This document shows positions 35,037 through 44,016 of a stretch of DNA of 64,000 nucleotides, piece by piece. Location: positions 32,626 to 96,625 of the forward strand of contig JAICWO010000018.1 of assembly GCA_025934775.1 (NCBI GenBank), given 5' to 3'. This DNA comes from Gemmatimonadaceae bacterium (GTDB taxonomy: Bacteria; Gemmatimonadota; Gemmatimonadetes; Gemmatimonadales; Gemmatimonadaceae). The notes beneath the pieces are model-generated. The model was given only the letters and a program-made list of their open reading frames with translations, ran no database searches and was not told the origin of the DNA. A program made the translations under genes and the position numbers. Positions within the stretch are counted from its first letter, which is position 1. Every line of letters begins with the position of its first letter.

Positions 35037-37334
35037 TTAGAAGCCGGTGCCGATGGAAATCGTCCAGACGATGCGATCGAAGAGTCTGACCAACGAGTTG
35101 CTCGAGGGTGTTTGCGCGGGCGCGAAGGTCGACGGACACTCGGTGCTGAGTGGCACCAGTCCGCCGGGCGTCTGGAGTACGCGGACCTGCTCCGCGTCCG
35201 GAGCGGTCACGCAAATGAGGGGCTGTTGATTCGACGCATTCGGCGTCACGACGAAGTACGCCGGGCCGCGGGGACTCGGGTACGGATTGTACCCCGCGTT
35301 GACTTGAATGGGCCCGACGGGCGAGAAGTATCGCACGCCGACACCCGGTGTGATCGCGAACTTTCCGAGCTCGAGATTGTGCGTTCCCGTCGAACGGGTC
35401 CACACCTGGCCGCCATCCGTGAACAGCACGTATTGGAGCAGATCCGGGAAAAACGGATCGCGGAGACGCAGCTCCACGTTCGCCACAACGAGCGAGTTGC
35501 CGCCCGCTGGAATCGTACGCGTCTGACGGGCGTTGCCCTTGGAAACGAACGCCACCGTATCACCACCGAGGTGCTGCACGTCGGTCTGGGTCGAATCCAG
35601 CAGGTAGACCACCGAGCCGAGCAGATTCTTCTGATACCCGCGAACGCTCGTCTCGCCGCCGGCGTACAGACGCTCCTGCGGCGGCGGCAGTTGCGAGTAC
35701 CCGCCGATCCACCCCGCGCGCAACCGAACAGCGAACACCGCTCGGCTCGGTAGCGGCAGGTACCACATGCCGTCCGCGGTTCCCTTCACGAACCGCAGCG
35801 ACGGGTCCGACCCAATGACGTTCTGCGCGGTGCGGAATTCACCGGCGAGCGCCCAGCCGCGAGTCGGATCCACCACGTCATCCGTTCGGTTCCGCGAGAG
35901 CGTCGCGCTCGCGACGGCTAACGGTTGCGCGCGCTGGATCGCATCCTGATCGGCCTGGGAGCAGCGACTGAACGCCGCGCACAGCACCGCCGGCTGTGCT
36001 TGCGTGCGTCCGTACTCGAACGTGTATCCGAAACGAATCGGAGTGAGCAGACTGATATCGCGCGTCGCCGACGCGTCGAGGCCGATGACCGTCGTGCGCA
36101 GGTACGCGAGATACTCACCGCGGCGCTCCGTGTAGGCGGAGTACGACGGAACCCACGCCGATCCAAAGAGCTGCGGCTGCCTGAGCGTTGCGCCGGCGTA
36201 GTAGTTGAGCTTGGAGCTCGAGATGCTGTCCTTCTCGAGCTGATGCCGTCTGCAAAGATTGCTCAAGCCAGGGACGCTCCCCGTCGGCGCACCAAAGCCA
36301 ATCTTGGACAGCCGGGCGTTCAGCTCGAGGTGCCGGGCCTGCTTGAGGAAATTGTTATCGGTGTACAGCCCGTTGACGCGGAAGCAGTCCAGGTTCGCCC
36401 ACCCTTCCTCCAGATCGACGCGCCTGATGTAGTCCTCCACCAGATCGACGTCGAGATCGGCGAGCGTGTCGCCATGCTGCCACGTCGTGTCCAGCGTGAT
36501 GCCGACGTGCCGGTATGTTCCGAGCTGATAGAGATTTCGCTGCGCGTTCGCGATCGCCTGCGCGTCGTACAGATCACCAGAGCGGAACCCGAGCAACCGC
36601 AGCACGACCCCGCTGTCGATCTCCGGCGGCCGCTGGTCGACGCCCGCACGCGTGACGACGATCCGATTCACACGCGCCCGCGGACCAGGCTGCACGTCGA
36701 AGCCAACTTCGGCGCGAAGATTGACGGAATCGGTCCGCGTCGCCGGGAAGACCTCTGCTCTTGGGTAGCCGATGTTCCGGAGGCGCGAGACGATCGTGTC
36801 CTCGTCCGCCACCATCGGCACCAGCCCAAAGCGATTGCCGACCTCGAGCTCGAGCCCCCGCGTGATGCTCGCCGCGTCCGCGACAGAGTCGAGCCCGGTG
36901 ATCGCGAGCGAATCGACGCGGATCGGAGCGCCTTCGTCGATACGGAACGTGACCGCGACGGCGTCGCGTCCGAGCGGCCGCACGACCGTATCGATCTGCG
37001 CGCTGTAAAAGCCGTTGTTCCGGTAGAATTGCTTGAGGCGCGCGACGTCAGGCCTGAGGCCGTCGCTGGGATAGCAGCGCTTCGTCCCGAGGATGCGCAA
37101 GTACCGCCGCACGAGCGACGATGGGGTGACGAGCACGCGCGCCGAGAGCACGTCGTCGCTGTACGTGCTGTTCCCGACGAAGCTCAGAGATCGGACTTCC
37201 TTGTCACCCGGATCACACTGGACGTCCTGCGCGCGGAGCACCGACTGGGCGCCGAGGAGCGCCACGACTGCACATGTCAACGAGCGGACGAGCGCTCTCG
37301 CGAACGGAGCGCGCATCACCCGTCGTGCAAGCAT
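35037..37334 (-). CDS. BamA/TamA-family outer-membrane assembly protein
   Basis: 765 residues. A signal peptide ends near SVLRAQ, then about four POTRA domains (for example KEVRSLSFVGNSTYSDDVL, VNRIVVTRAGVDQRP) occupy the first ~340 residues. A C-terminal 16-stranded Omp85 barrel follows, with the RGYQKN region (variant of the VRGY motif) near residue 570 and a final strand ending in aromatic GTGF. The neighbour tamB makes TamA more likely than BamA; no bamB/D-type gene is near. ATG 37334 is used, with a second Met at residue 7 that could equally start the signal peptide. Confidence 0.9.
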   Translation of the reverse strand: MLARRVMRAPFARALVRSLTCAVVALLGAQSVLRAQDVQCDPGDKEVRSLSFVGNSTYSDDVLSARVLVTPSSLVRRYLRILGTKRCYPSDGLRPDVARLKQFYRNNGFYSAQIDTVVRPLGRDAVAVTFRIDEGAPIRVDSLAITGLDSVADAASITRGLELEVGNRFGLVPMVADEDTIVSRLRNIGYPRAEVFPATRTDSVNLRAEVGFDVQPGPRARVNRIVVTRAGVDQRPPEIDSGVVLRLLGFRSGDLYDAQAIANAQRNLYQLGTYRHVGITLDTTWQHGDTLADLDVDLVEDYIRRVDLEEGWANLDCFRVNGLYTDNNFLKQARHLELNARLSKIGFGAPTGSVPGLSNLCRRHQLEKDSISSSKLNYYAGATLRQPQLFGSAWVPSYSAYTERRGEYLAYLRTTVIGLDASATRDISLLTPIRFGYTFEYGRTQAQPAVLCAAFSRCSQADQDAIQRAQPLAVASATLSRNRTDDVVDPTRGWALAGEFRTAQNVIGSDPSLRFVKGTADGMWYLPLPSRAVFAVRLRAGWIGGYSQLPPPQERLYAGGETSVRGYQKNLLGSVVYLLDSTQTDVQHLGGDTVAFVSKGNARQTRTIPAGGNSLVVANVELRLRDPFFPDLLQYVLFTDGGQVWTRSTGTHNLELGKFAITPGVGVRYFSPVGPIQVNAGYNPYPSPRGPAYFVVTPNASNQQPLICVTAPDAEQVRVLQTPGGLVPLSTECPSTFAPAQTPSSNSLVRLFDRIVWTISIGTGF

Positions 37335-37518
37335 GCGTAATAGTGTTTCGACCTCGCGAACTCATCCCGCGGATCGCAGTTTGCAAGCATGCCAACCTCG
37401 TGAGCTTCGTGCCGGTTCGGCCTCGAAGCAGCGCAGATCGTCGTCTTCACCACCGGAGCGGTCGGCGGTTGGACGTACAACGCGCCCGCGCGGCAGGACC
37501 TCCGGCGGGCGCATCTGA

Positions 37519-37548
37519 TTGACGCTTCACGGCGGGACCGGGTAAGTT
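37519..37548 (+). promoter_or_regulatory. Putative sigma-70-type promoter for the ABC binding-protein gene
   Basis: TTGACG (37519-37524) is separated by 18 nt from TAAGTT (37543-37548), 23 nt before ATG 37572. TAAGTT is also the -10-like hexamer of the promoter at 60281. The spacer to the divergent tamA gene (237 nt) holds nothing else clear. Confidence 0.5.
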
Positions 37549-37571
37549 CTCGCGCCACTTTGCCAGTGTCA

Positions 37572-39140
37572 ATGGAAGCCAAACGCACGCTGCGCCTCGT
37601 CGTTCTCACTTTCGCAATAACGGCCTGCGGATCGAGCGGTCCTCCATCCCGACACGAGCTGATCGACTCGCGCGACAATTACGACCCGCGCTCGCTCGAT
37701 CCAGCCCTCTCCACGGACGTCCCCACGGGCCGCGCCGTCGCGTACCTGTTCGACGGACTCACGCGCTTCGACCCGCGCGCGAAAGTCGAGCCGTCGTTGG
37801 CCACGCGCTGGGACGTCTCGCCCGATGGCCGCGTCTACACCTTTCATCTCCGCCAAGACGTCCACTTTACCGATGGCGAGCCGATCACCGCGCACACGGT
37901 GGCCAAGAGTTGGACGCGCGCGCTCGATCCCGCCACCAAGAGCGGCGCGGCTTCCTTCCTCTTCCCCGTCGCCGGCGCAAAGGACTTCAACGGCGGAAAG
38001 GCGTCGTCGATCAGCGGCCTCGCCGTGCGCGACGACAGCACGCTCGTCGTCACGCTCGCGGAGCCGCTCGCCATCTTCACCAAGATGCTCGCCATGCCGG
38101 TGGCGGCGATCGTCCCCGAGCACCCGGCCCCTGACTTCGGCGAGCACCCGATCGGCTCCGGACCGTGGAAGCTCGTGGAGTGGAAGCACGACGACTATCT
38201 CCTCTTCGCGCGGAATCCGCAGTACTTCGCCGGCCCGCCCAAGACCGATACGCTCCGCGCCCGCATCATCGCCGAGCCGAGCACCGCGGTGGCCGAGTAC
38301 GAGAGCGGCAACGTCGACGTCCTCGAGATTCCTGCCGACGAAGCATCGGAGTGGGAGGAAGATGAAAGCCGCAAGCCGATGCTCATGTCCACACCCGCGC
38401 TCGAGTTGGTGTACATCGGAATCAACACCACGCGCGGCCCCTTGGCCGACGTGCGCGTCCGCCAGGCGATCAACGACGCAATCGACATCGACCGAGTCAT
38501 CGAGCGGCTGGTGAGCGGCCGGGGCACGCGCGCCGCCGGCGTGATTCCACCCGCCCTCGCCGGATACGACAGCACGCGCAAGGCGTACCCCTACGATCCG
38601 GCGAAGGCAAAGCAGCTCCTCGCCGCCGCCGGATATCCAAAAGGCATCGACATCGAGCTCTGGGTCTCGATGACGCCGATCTACCAGCACATCGCGGAGA
38701 CGGTACAGGCGTATCTCAACGCCGTCGGCATCCGCACCAAGATCGTGCAGCGCGACGCGGCGACCGCGCGCGCGGCGTCGCGCAAAGGCCAGACCGACAT
38801 GATCCTCAAGGATTGGTACGCCGATTATCCCGACGCCGAAGATTTTCTCTACCCGCTGCTCCACTCCGCCAATCGCGGCGCGGGCGGCAACATCTCCTTC
38901 TTCGCGAATCCAACGTTCGACTCGGTCGTGACCGCCTCGCGCCACGAGCTCGACGAGACCAAGCGCGATGCGCTCTATCGCACCGCGGACTCGATTGCCT
39001 TCGCCCAGGCGCCGATGGTCTTTCTCTATTTCTATAACGAGCTCTACGCGGTGCAGCCCTGGGTGAAGGGCTTCGTGCCGCCGGTCATCTTCAACGGACA
39101 GCGCTGGCTCGACGTGACCATGCAGCATTCGGCGAAATGA
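37572..39140 (+). CDS. Peptide/nickel-type ABC transporter substrate-binding lipoprotein
   Basis: 522 residues of the SBP_bac_5 (DppA/OppA) family. The signal ends in ITAC with the lipid-bearing Cys at residue 18. Family landmarks are the N-terminal DPRSLDPALSTDVPTGRAVAYLFDGL, LATRWDVSPDGRVYTFHLR, HPIGSGPWKLVEW, ALELVYIGINTTRGP and VRQAINDAIDIDRV. Most likely binds peptides, but ligands in this family vary. Followed by a single permease with a 4-nt overlap; no second permease or ATPase is in the window. Confidence 0.9.
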   Translation: MEAKRTLRLVVLTFAITACGSSGPPSRHELIDSRDNYDPRSLDPALSTDVPTGRAVAYLFDGLTRFDPRAKVEPSLATRWDVSPDGRVYTFHLRQDVHFTDGEPITAHTVAKSWTRALDPATKSGAASFLFPVAGAKDFNGGKASSISGLAVRDDSTLVVTLAEPLAIFTKMLAMPVAAIVPEHPAPDFGEHPIGSGPWKLVEWKHDDYLLFARNPQYFAGPPKTDTLRARIIAEPSTAVAEYESGNVDVLEIPADEASEWEEDESRKPMLMSTPALELVYIGINTTRGPLADVRVRQAINDAIDIDRVIERLVSGRGTRAAGVIPPALAGYDSTRKAYPYDPAKAKQLLAAAGYPKGIDIELWVSMTPIYQHIAETVQAYLNAVGIRTKIVQRDAATARAASRKGQTDMILKDWYADYPDAEDFLYPLLHSANRGAGGNISFFANPTFDSVVTASRHELDETKRDALYRTADSIAFAQAPMVFLYFYNELYAVQPWVKGFVPPVIFNGQRWLDVTMQHSAK

Positions 39141-40057
39141 GCTGGTTCATCCTGCGGCGCGTGCTGCTCGCGATCCCGACGCTGTTCGGGGTGCTCGTCG
39201 TCGCGTTCCTCCTGCTCTACGTCGCCCCGGGCGATCCCGTAGAAGCGATGCTCGGCGAGCGGGCCGACTCGGCGACCATCGTTCGTCTGCGCGAGCAGAT
39301 GCACCTGAACGATCCGCTGCCGGTGCGCTTCGGGCATTACGTGGCGAGCGTCGCGACGGGCGACCTGGGCCGTTCGTACATTACCAATCGGCCGATCACG
39401 GAAGACATCAAGGAGCGTTTTCCCAAGACGCTGCAACTGGCCGGCGCCGCGATGCTTCTCGCGATCGTCATCGGCATCTCGCTCGGCGTGCTCAGCGCGC
39501 GACGGCCGGGTGGGCTCGTCGATCGCTTCGCGCTCGGGCTCGCCTACTTGGGCATATCGTTTCCGGTATATTGGGTCGGTTTGTTACTAATTCTCCTGTT
39601 CGCGGTGACGGTGCACTGGCTGCCCCCGTCGGGCTACGGGAGTCTCAAGTTCCTGGCGCTGCCGGCGCTCACGCTCGGCATGCGATCGATCGCGTTCCTC
39701 GCGCGAATGACGCGGTCGTCGATGCTGGAGGCAATGAGCGCCGACTTCGTGCGAACCGCGCGCGCCAAGGGCTTGAGCGAGTGGGTCGTCACGCTCAAGC
39801 ACGCGCTCCGCAACGCGCTCATTCCGGTGATCACGGTGATCGGCCTCGACTTCGGCGCGTATCTCACGGGCAGCATTCTCACCGAGACGATCTTCTCGTG
39901 GCCCGGACTCGGCCGGTACGTCGTGAACGCGATCTCGCGCCGCGACCTTCCGGCGATTCAGGGCGCGGTACTGTTCTTGAGCACCGTGTTCGTGGTGGTG
40001 AACCTCATCACCGACCTCGCTTATGCCAAAGCGGATCCGCGCGTCAGTTATGAGTAA
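39137..40057 (+). CDS. DppB/OppB-type ABC permease
   Basis: 306 residues with six membrane helices. The N-terminal FILRRVLLAIPTLFGVLVVAFLLLY and PGDPVEAMLGE are typical of DppB. The cytoplasmic coupling motif lies in the segment RTARAKGLSEWVVTLKHALRNALIPVI, matching the EAA loop. The protein ends DPRVSYE, typical of the family. ATG 39137 overlaps the binding-protein stop. The usual DppC, DppD and DppF partners are missing from this window. Confidence 0.93.
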   Translation: MSWFILRRVLLAIPTLFGVLVVAFLLLYVAPGDPVEAMLGERADSATIVRLREQMHLNDPLPVRFGHYVASVATGDLGRSYITNRPITEDIKERFPKTLQLAGAAMLLAIVIGISLGVLSARRPGGLVDRFALGLAYLGISFPVYWVGLLLILLFAVTVHWLPPSGYGSLKFLALPALTLGMRSIAFLARMTRSSMLEAMSADFVRTARAKGLSEWVVTLKHALRNALIPVITVIGLDFGAYLTGSILTETIFSWPGLGRYVVNAISRRDLPAIQGAVLFLSTVFVVVNLITDLAYAKADPRVSYE

Positions 40058-40060
40058 ACT

Positions 40061-40408
40061 ATGAATCTCGACGACTATCAGCAGGCCGCGCTGCGCACGC
40101 TCAACCCCGCGCTCGACGATCGCGAGAGGCTGCTCGACGCGGCGATGGGCCTCTCGGAGGAAGCCGGCGAAGTGCTCGGGCTCGTGCGGAAGCGGGTGCT
40201 TCAGCGCCGCGACATCGACGTCGCGCGGCTTTCCGAAGAGTTGGGCGATGTCCTGTGGTGCCTTGCGGTGACCGCGCACTCCCTCGGCATCTCGCTCGAT
40301 TCGGTTGCCCAAGCCAACCAGGCGAAGCTGGCCGGCCGGCATCCGGACGGCTTCAGACCAAAACGCCCGCGCGGCCCGGAAGACTGGTCGCGCTCACACC
40401 CGGAATAG
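40061..40408 (+). CDS. MazG-like nucleotide pyrophosphohydrolase
   Basis: 115 residues of the all-alpha NTP pyrophosphatase superfamily. The metal-binding EEAGE and ELGD (SEELGDVLWCLAV) motifs are present in the expected helices. It may hydrolyse non-canonical or excess nucleotides. It follows the permease by 3 nt, suggesting read-through. The stop is 2 nt from the convergent reductase gene. Confidence 0.82.
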   Translation: MNLDDYQQAALRTLNPALDDRERLLDAAMGLSEEAGEVLGLVRKRVLQRRDIDVARLSEELGDVLWCLAVTAHSLGISLDSVAQANQAKLAGRHPDGFRPKRPRGPEDWSRSHPE

Positions 40409-40410
40409 CC

Positions 40411-41436
40411 CTAGTCCTCGCTCTGACCGAACAGCTTCATGTTCGACGAGTGGCCCGGCGTGACTTTCCGCTCGGGATAGATCCAGTGCACGGCCTGGTT
40501 GACCGCGATCGCCGCCTCTGAAAAGCCAGTCGCGATCAGCTTGAGCTTTCCGGGATACGTCGTCACGTCGCCCGCCGCGTAGACGCCCGGCCGTCCCGTT
40601 TCCATCATGCTGTTCACAACGATCTCGTCCTTCTCGAGGTTCAGCCCCCACGAGCCGAGCGGGCCAATGTCGCTGACGAAGCCGAGCATCGGCAGCACGA
40701 CGTCCGCGTCGACCACACGCGTCGATTTCGCCTTCACGTCGCGCAGCTCGATGTGCGTGAACCTCTCCGGGCCGGATTCACATTTGATGTCGAACAGCTC
40801 GTGGAACGTGTACAACTCCGCGCGCCCCGCGCCGACGGCAGCCTGGTACTGCTGGACAGTCGCCGCGTGCGCGCGAAATCGATCGCTGCGATGCACGATC
40901 GTCACGCGCGTCGCGCGGTCGAGGAGCTGCACGCCCCAATCGAATGCCGAGTCGCCGCCGCCGATGATGACGACGCGCTTGCCGCGGAACACCTCCGGAT
41001 CCGTGACGACGTCGTAGATGCCGCGCCCATACCACGGCTCCGCGCATGCCTGTGGAAGCCGGCGAGGAGAGAATGCGCCAATGCCCGCCGCTACGACCAG
41101 CGCTCGCGTCGGAAAGCGATCCGTTTCGGTGACGAGCACGAAATGTCCGTCCCCCTCCTCGAGGCCAACCACGCGCTGGCTGAGATGAATTGGCTGCCCG
41201 AATTGCGCCGCCTGCTCGCCGAGCGCGCGTACGAGATCTTTGGCGAGCACTTTGGGAAAGCCCGCGACGTCGAAGATGTATTTCTCGGGGTAGAGCGCGG
41301 TGAGCTGTCCGCCGAGCTCCGGCAGCGCATCGACGATCTGCGAGCTCGCGCTGCGCATGCCGGCGTAGAATTGCGCGAACACGCCAGTGGGGCCGGCGCC
41401 GATGATGGTAATGTCTTTGATGTCGTGGACGGGCAT
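40411..41436 (-). CDS. YumC-type ferredoxin/flavodoxin-NADP+ reductase
   Basis: 341 residues of the two-dinucleotide-binding flavoprotein fold like thioredoxin reductase. FAD site: ITIIGAGPTGVFAQFYAG. NADPH site: VVIIGGGDSAFDWG. C-terminal FAD contact: GVYAAGDVTTYPGK. The CxxC disulphide of thioredoxin reductase is missing, so it should be a ferredoxin-NADP+ reductase rather than a thioredoxin reductase. The C-terminal extension after the FAD motif (TPGHSSNMKLFG) is typical of the YumC type. Divergent from the cobalamin adenosyltransferase gene. Confidence 0.9.
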   Translation of the reverse strand: MPVHDIKDITIIGAGPTGVFAQFYAGMRSASSQIVDALPELGGQLTALYPEKYIFDVAGFPKVLAKDLVRALGEQAAQFGQPIHLSQRVVGLEEGDGHFVLVTETDRFPTRALVVAAGIGAFSPRRLPQACAEPWYGRGIYDVVTDPEVFRGKRVVIIGGGDSAFDWGVQLLDRATRVTIVHRSDRFRAHAATVQQYQAAVGAGRAELYTFHELFDIKCESGPERFTHIELRDVKAKSTRVVDADVVLPMLGFVSDIGPLGSWGLNLEKDEIVVNSMMETGRPGVYAAGDVTTYPGKLKLIATGFSEAAIAVNQAVHWIYPERKVTPGHSSNMKLFGQSED

Positions 41437-41492
41437 GGGGCGAAAAGTAAAGGCGCGTGGGGTCGCTCGCTGCGAGAGAGCCTACCCGCTCT

Positions 41493-41498
41493 TACATT
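41493..41498 (+). promoter_or_regulatory. Putative -10 box for the adenosyltransferase-aroB operon
   Basis: TACATT ends 9 nt before ATG 41508. The intervening CTGTCCACC has no Shine-Dalgarno sequence. No clear -35 was seen. Confidence 0.35.
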
Positions 41499-41507
41499 CT
41501 GTCCACC

Positions 41508-42053
41508 ATGAAGATCTACACCAAAACCGGCGACGCGGGCGACACGGGGCTCTTCGGCGGCGGCCGCGTGCCAAAGAACCACCCCCGCGTCGAAGCCTAC
41601 GGCAACGTCGACGAGCTCAATGCCGTCCTCGGAACCGTGCGCGCCGCCGACCCGATGCCGCGCATCGACGAGATCCTCGTGCCGGTGCAGCGCGATCTGT
41701 TCGGGATCGGCGCGCTGCTCGCCACACCGGACCTCGAGAAGATGCTCAAGCATCTCGAGAAGGCACGGATCGACGAATCCCGCGTCGCGGAGCTCGAGCG
41801 CGCGATCGACGAGGCCGACGCGGAGCTCGAGCCGCTGCGCGCGTTCATCGTGCCGGGCGGCACGCCCAAAGCCGCCGCGCTGCATGTCGCGCGCACCGTC
41901 TGCCGGCGCGCCGAGCGAAGCGTGGTGGAGCTCGCGAGCGAGACCGAGATCCCGAAGCTCGTCATCATTTACTTGAATCGCCTCTCCGACCTGCTGTTCA
42001 CGCTCGCTCGTCTCGCCAACCATCGCGGCAGCGGCGGAGAAGTCACCTGGTGA
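41508..42053 (+). CDS. Cob(I)alamin adenosyltransferase, PduO type
   Basis: 181 residues. The ATP-binding N-terminal KIYTKTGDAGDTGLFGG and the later VPGGTPKAAALHVARTVCRRAERSV are diagnostic of the PduO family. It transfers the adenosyl group from ATP to cob(I)alamin. ATG 41508 begins the conserved N-terminus. The stop overlaps the aroB GTG by 4 nt. No cobalamin riboswitch is seen in the 71-nt leader region. Confidence 0.94.
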   Translation: MKIYTKTGDAGDTGLFGGGRVPKNHPRVEAYGNVDELNAVLGTVRAADPMPRIDEILVPVQRDLFGIGALLATPDLEKMLKHLEKARIDESRVAELERAIDEADAELEPLRAFIVPGGTPKAAALHVARTVCRRAERSVVELASETEIPKLVIIYLNRLSDLLFTLARLANHRGSGGEVTW

Positions 42054-43135
42054 GCGCGGCGCGCGTCGTCGCACTGCCCACCTACGACGTGGTGATCGCC
42101 GCCGGGGCGCTCAACCGGCTTGGCGAGACCGCGCAGCGCGTCGCGCGCGCGCATCGCTACGCGATCGTCACGGACAGCAACGTGGGCCCGCTTCACGCCG
42201 CGCGCGCGCGCGCGTCCCTCGGCGGCGCCGGAGTGTCGACGTTCACCATCCCCGCCGGGGAAGCATACAAGACGCGCGAGAGCTGGGCGTCGCTCACGGA
42301 CGAGCTGCTCGCCGCGGGCTTCGGCCGTGACACCACCATCATCGCGCTCGGCGGCGGTGTGGTCGGCGATCTCGCCGGCTTCGTCGCGGCCACGTTCATG
42401 CGCGGCGTCCCGTTCATCCAAGTGCCGACGACGCTCCTCGCGATGATCGATGCGTCGGTCGGTGGAAAGACGGGGGTCGACACCAGAGCGGGCAAGAACC
42501 TCGTTGGGGCGTTTCATCAACCTGCGGCGGTGATCGCGGACATCGCACTGCTCGAGACGCTGCCGGCGGAGCAGTTGCGCGCCGGATTCGCCGAGGCGAT
42601 CAAGCACGGTGTGATCGCCGACGCGGCGTACTTCGATCGGGCGCGCGCCGCGGCGTCGCGCGTCGACACGCTGGATCGAGCCGGCGATGAGATGCTCGAC
42701 CTCGTCGCCCGGAGCGTCGAGATCAAGGCGGATGTCGTTCGCCGCGACGAGCGCGAGAGCGGCGTTCGGAAGACGCTCAATTTTGGCCACACGGTCGGAC
42801 ATGCCGTGGAGCACTGCAGCGGCTACGCGCTGCTGCACGGATCCGCGGTGGCCATCGGAATGGTCTACGAGAGCACCCTTGGCGAGGAGATCGGCATCAC
42901 CGAGCGCGGCACAGCCTCTCGCGTGCGCGACGCGGTGCACGAGGCTGGGTTGCCCGACGAACGTCCGCACTCGATGACTGTCGACGACATCGTCGCCGCG
43001 ACCCACGGCGACAAGAAGGCGCGAGCGGGCAAGGCCGAGTACGCGCTGCCCGTTCGCGTCGGCACCATGGCGGCCGCCGATCGCGGATGGTCACTGCCGA
43101 TCGACGACGAGGTCGTACGAGGCGTGCTGGCGTGA
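42050..43135 (+). CDS. aroB: 3-dehydroquinate synthase
   Basis: 361 residues. It converts DAHP to 3-dehydroquinate in the shikimate pathway. NAD-binding GGGVVGDLAGFVAATFMRG, PTTLLAMIDASVGGKTGVD, FAEAIKHGVI, RKTLNFGHTVGHAVE (metal His) and a C-terminal THGDKKARAGKAEYALP are all present. GTG 42050 lies in GTGA with the preceding stop. No aroC or aroK is adjacent. Confidence 0.96.
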   Translation: MSAARVVALPTYDVVIAAGALNRLGETAQRVARAHRYAIVTDSNVGPLHAARARASLGGAGVSTFTIPAGEAYKTRESWASLTDELLAAGFGRDTTIIALGGGVVGDLAGFVAATFMRGVPFIQVPTTLLAMIDASVGGKTGVDTRAGKNLVGAFHQPAAVIADIALLETLPAEQLRAGFAEAIKHGVIADAAYFDRARAAASRVDTLDRAGDEMLDLVARSVEIKADVVRRDERESGVRKTLNFGHTVGHAVEHCSGYALLHGSAVAIGMVYESTLGEEIGITERGTASRVRDAVHEAGLPDERPHSMTVDDIVAATHGDKKARAGKAEYALPVRVGTMAAADRGWSLPIDDEVVRGVLA

Positions 43136-43647
43136 GCGGTCGCGGGACATCGAAGCGCTTCATCGCGGCACTCGCCGCGGCCTGTGCGCTGGCGTGCAAC
43201 AGCTCGCACGAGCCAATCCGCTTGCCTCCGGTCGTGGTGACGAGTCCCTACCGGCTGGTCGGGGTCGTCGTGCGCGGCGCGAGCCGCGGTTGGTGGAAGC
43301 TGGCGTCGCAGCACGTCCGCTACGGCGATCCGCTGCCGGTTGGCGTGACGATGTATTGTCTCCGCGGCACCACCCGCCGGGGGCGATACGTACGGGCCGG
43401 GATCGTCGCGGCCGATCCGCGCTTCTTTCCGCTCTCGCGATACATCGAGCTGTACGTCGGCCGCACGTACTTGGGGCGATTCCTCGTTGACGACACCGGC
43501 AAGCGCATACGTGGTGCGCGCATCGACGTGTGGACGGCCAGTTGTCGGGAAGCCCGACGCTTCGGACTGCAGCACGGCACGGCCGTGCTCGTTCAGCACC
43601 CACCGATCGAGGTGCGGCAGGCAGGCGCAAGCACGCGCGCCAGGTAA
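43132..43647 (+). CDS. Predicted exported 3D-domain protein
   Basis: 171 residues. An N-terminal hydrophobic stretch (AALAAACALACNSS) acts as a signal or lipoprotein signal, though the lipobox is weak. The C-terminal half has the 3D fold with its three Asp residues (AADPRF, VDDTG, IDVW), known from MltA-like lytic transglycosylases and YabE. The family's catalytic role requires Asp in the double-psi barrel. A cell-wall function is likely. GTG 43132 overlaps the aroB stop. A small membrane protein gene follows after 54 nt. Confidence 0.75.
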   Translation: MSGRGTSKRFIAALAAACALACNSSHEPIRLPPVVVTSPYRLVGVVVRGASRGWWKLASQHVRYGDPLPVGVTMYCLRGTTRRGRYVRAGIVAADPRFFPLSRYIELYVGRTYLGRFLVDDTGKRIRGARIDVWTASCREARRFGLQHGTAVLVQHPPIEVRQAGASTRAR

Positions 43648-43701
43648 CCGACGGCTCACGCTTTGCTCCGTGTACCGGCGTCCTCTTCACTGGGCACCAC
43701 C

Positions 43702-43941
43702 ATGTCTTCGTTCGCGACGTACGTCATCGGCTTCATCATTCTCATCGTCGGGCTCGCCTTCGCCGCGTACCTGCTGAACGTACCGAGCACGTGGATCGGA
43801 GTCGGCGTGATCGTGCTGCTCGGCATCGGCATTTTGAGCGCGACGAGCCGCACGAAGATGCGCGACCCGAGCGTTCACACCGGCGACACGCACACCACGA
43901 CCGTCGTCGATCGCCGGCCGCCGAATCCGCCGACGGCCTGA
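43702..43941 (+). CDS. Small membrane protein with two helices
   Basis: 79 residues. Two hydrophobic segments (FATYVIGFIILIVGLAFAAYLL; WIGVGVIVLLGIGILSA) form a hairpin followed by a polar tail that ends in Arg/Pro-rich residues. No family recognised. ATG 43702 is chosen because it precedes the first helix; the frame extends 13 codons further upstream. Location between the 3D-domain gene and the sigma factor region. Not clearly part of either unit. Confidence 0.6.
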   Translation: MSSFATYVIGFIILIVGLAFAAYLLNVPSTWIGVGVIVLLGIGILSATSRTKMRDPSVHTGDTHTTTVVDRRPPNPPTA

Positions 43942-44016
43942 TTTCCGCTCGAGGCTCAGGTGACGACCTGCTGAGATGCAGTGACGAGTCGCTGAGAGGC
44001 CGGTGCGAGCGACACA

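Noticed and set aside
35029..37340. Long plus-strand frames opposite tamA and tamB
   Set aside because: They are Arg-rich, typical antisense frames in GC-rich DNA, with no domain and no signal.
41437..41507. Cobalamin riboswitch before the adenosyltransferase
   Set aside because: The 71-nt leader is too short and lacks the B12-box consensus.
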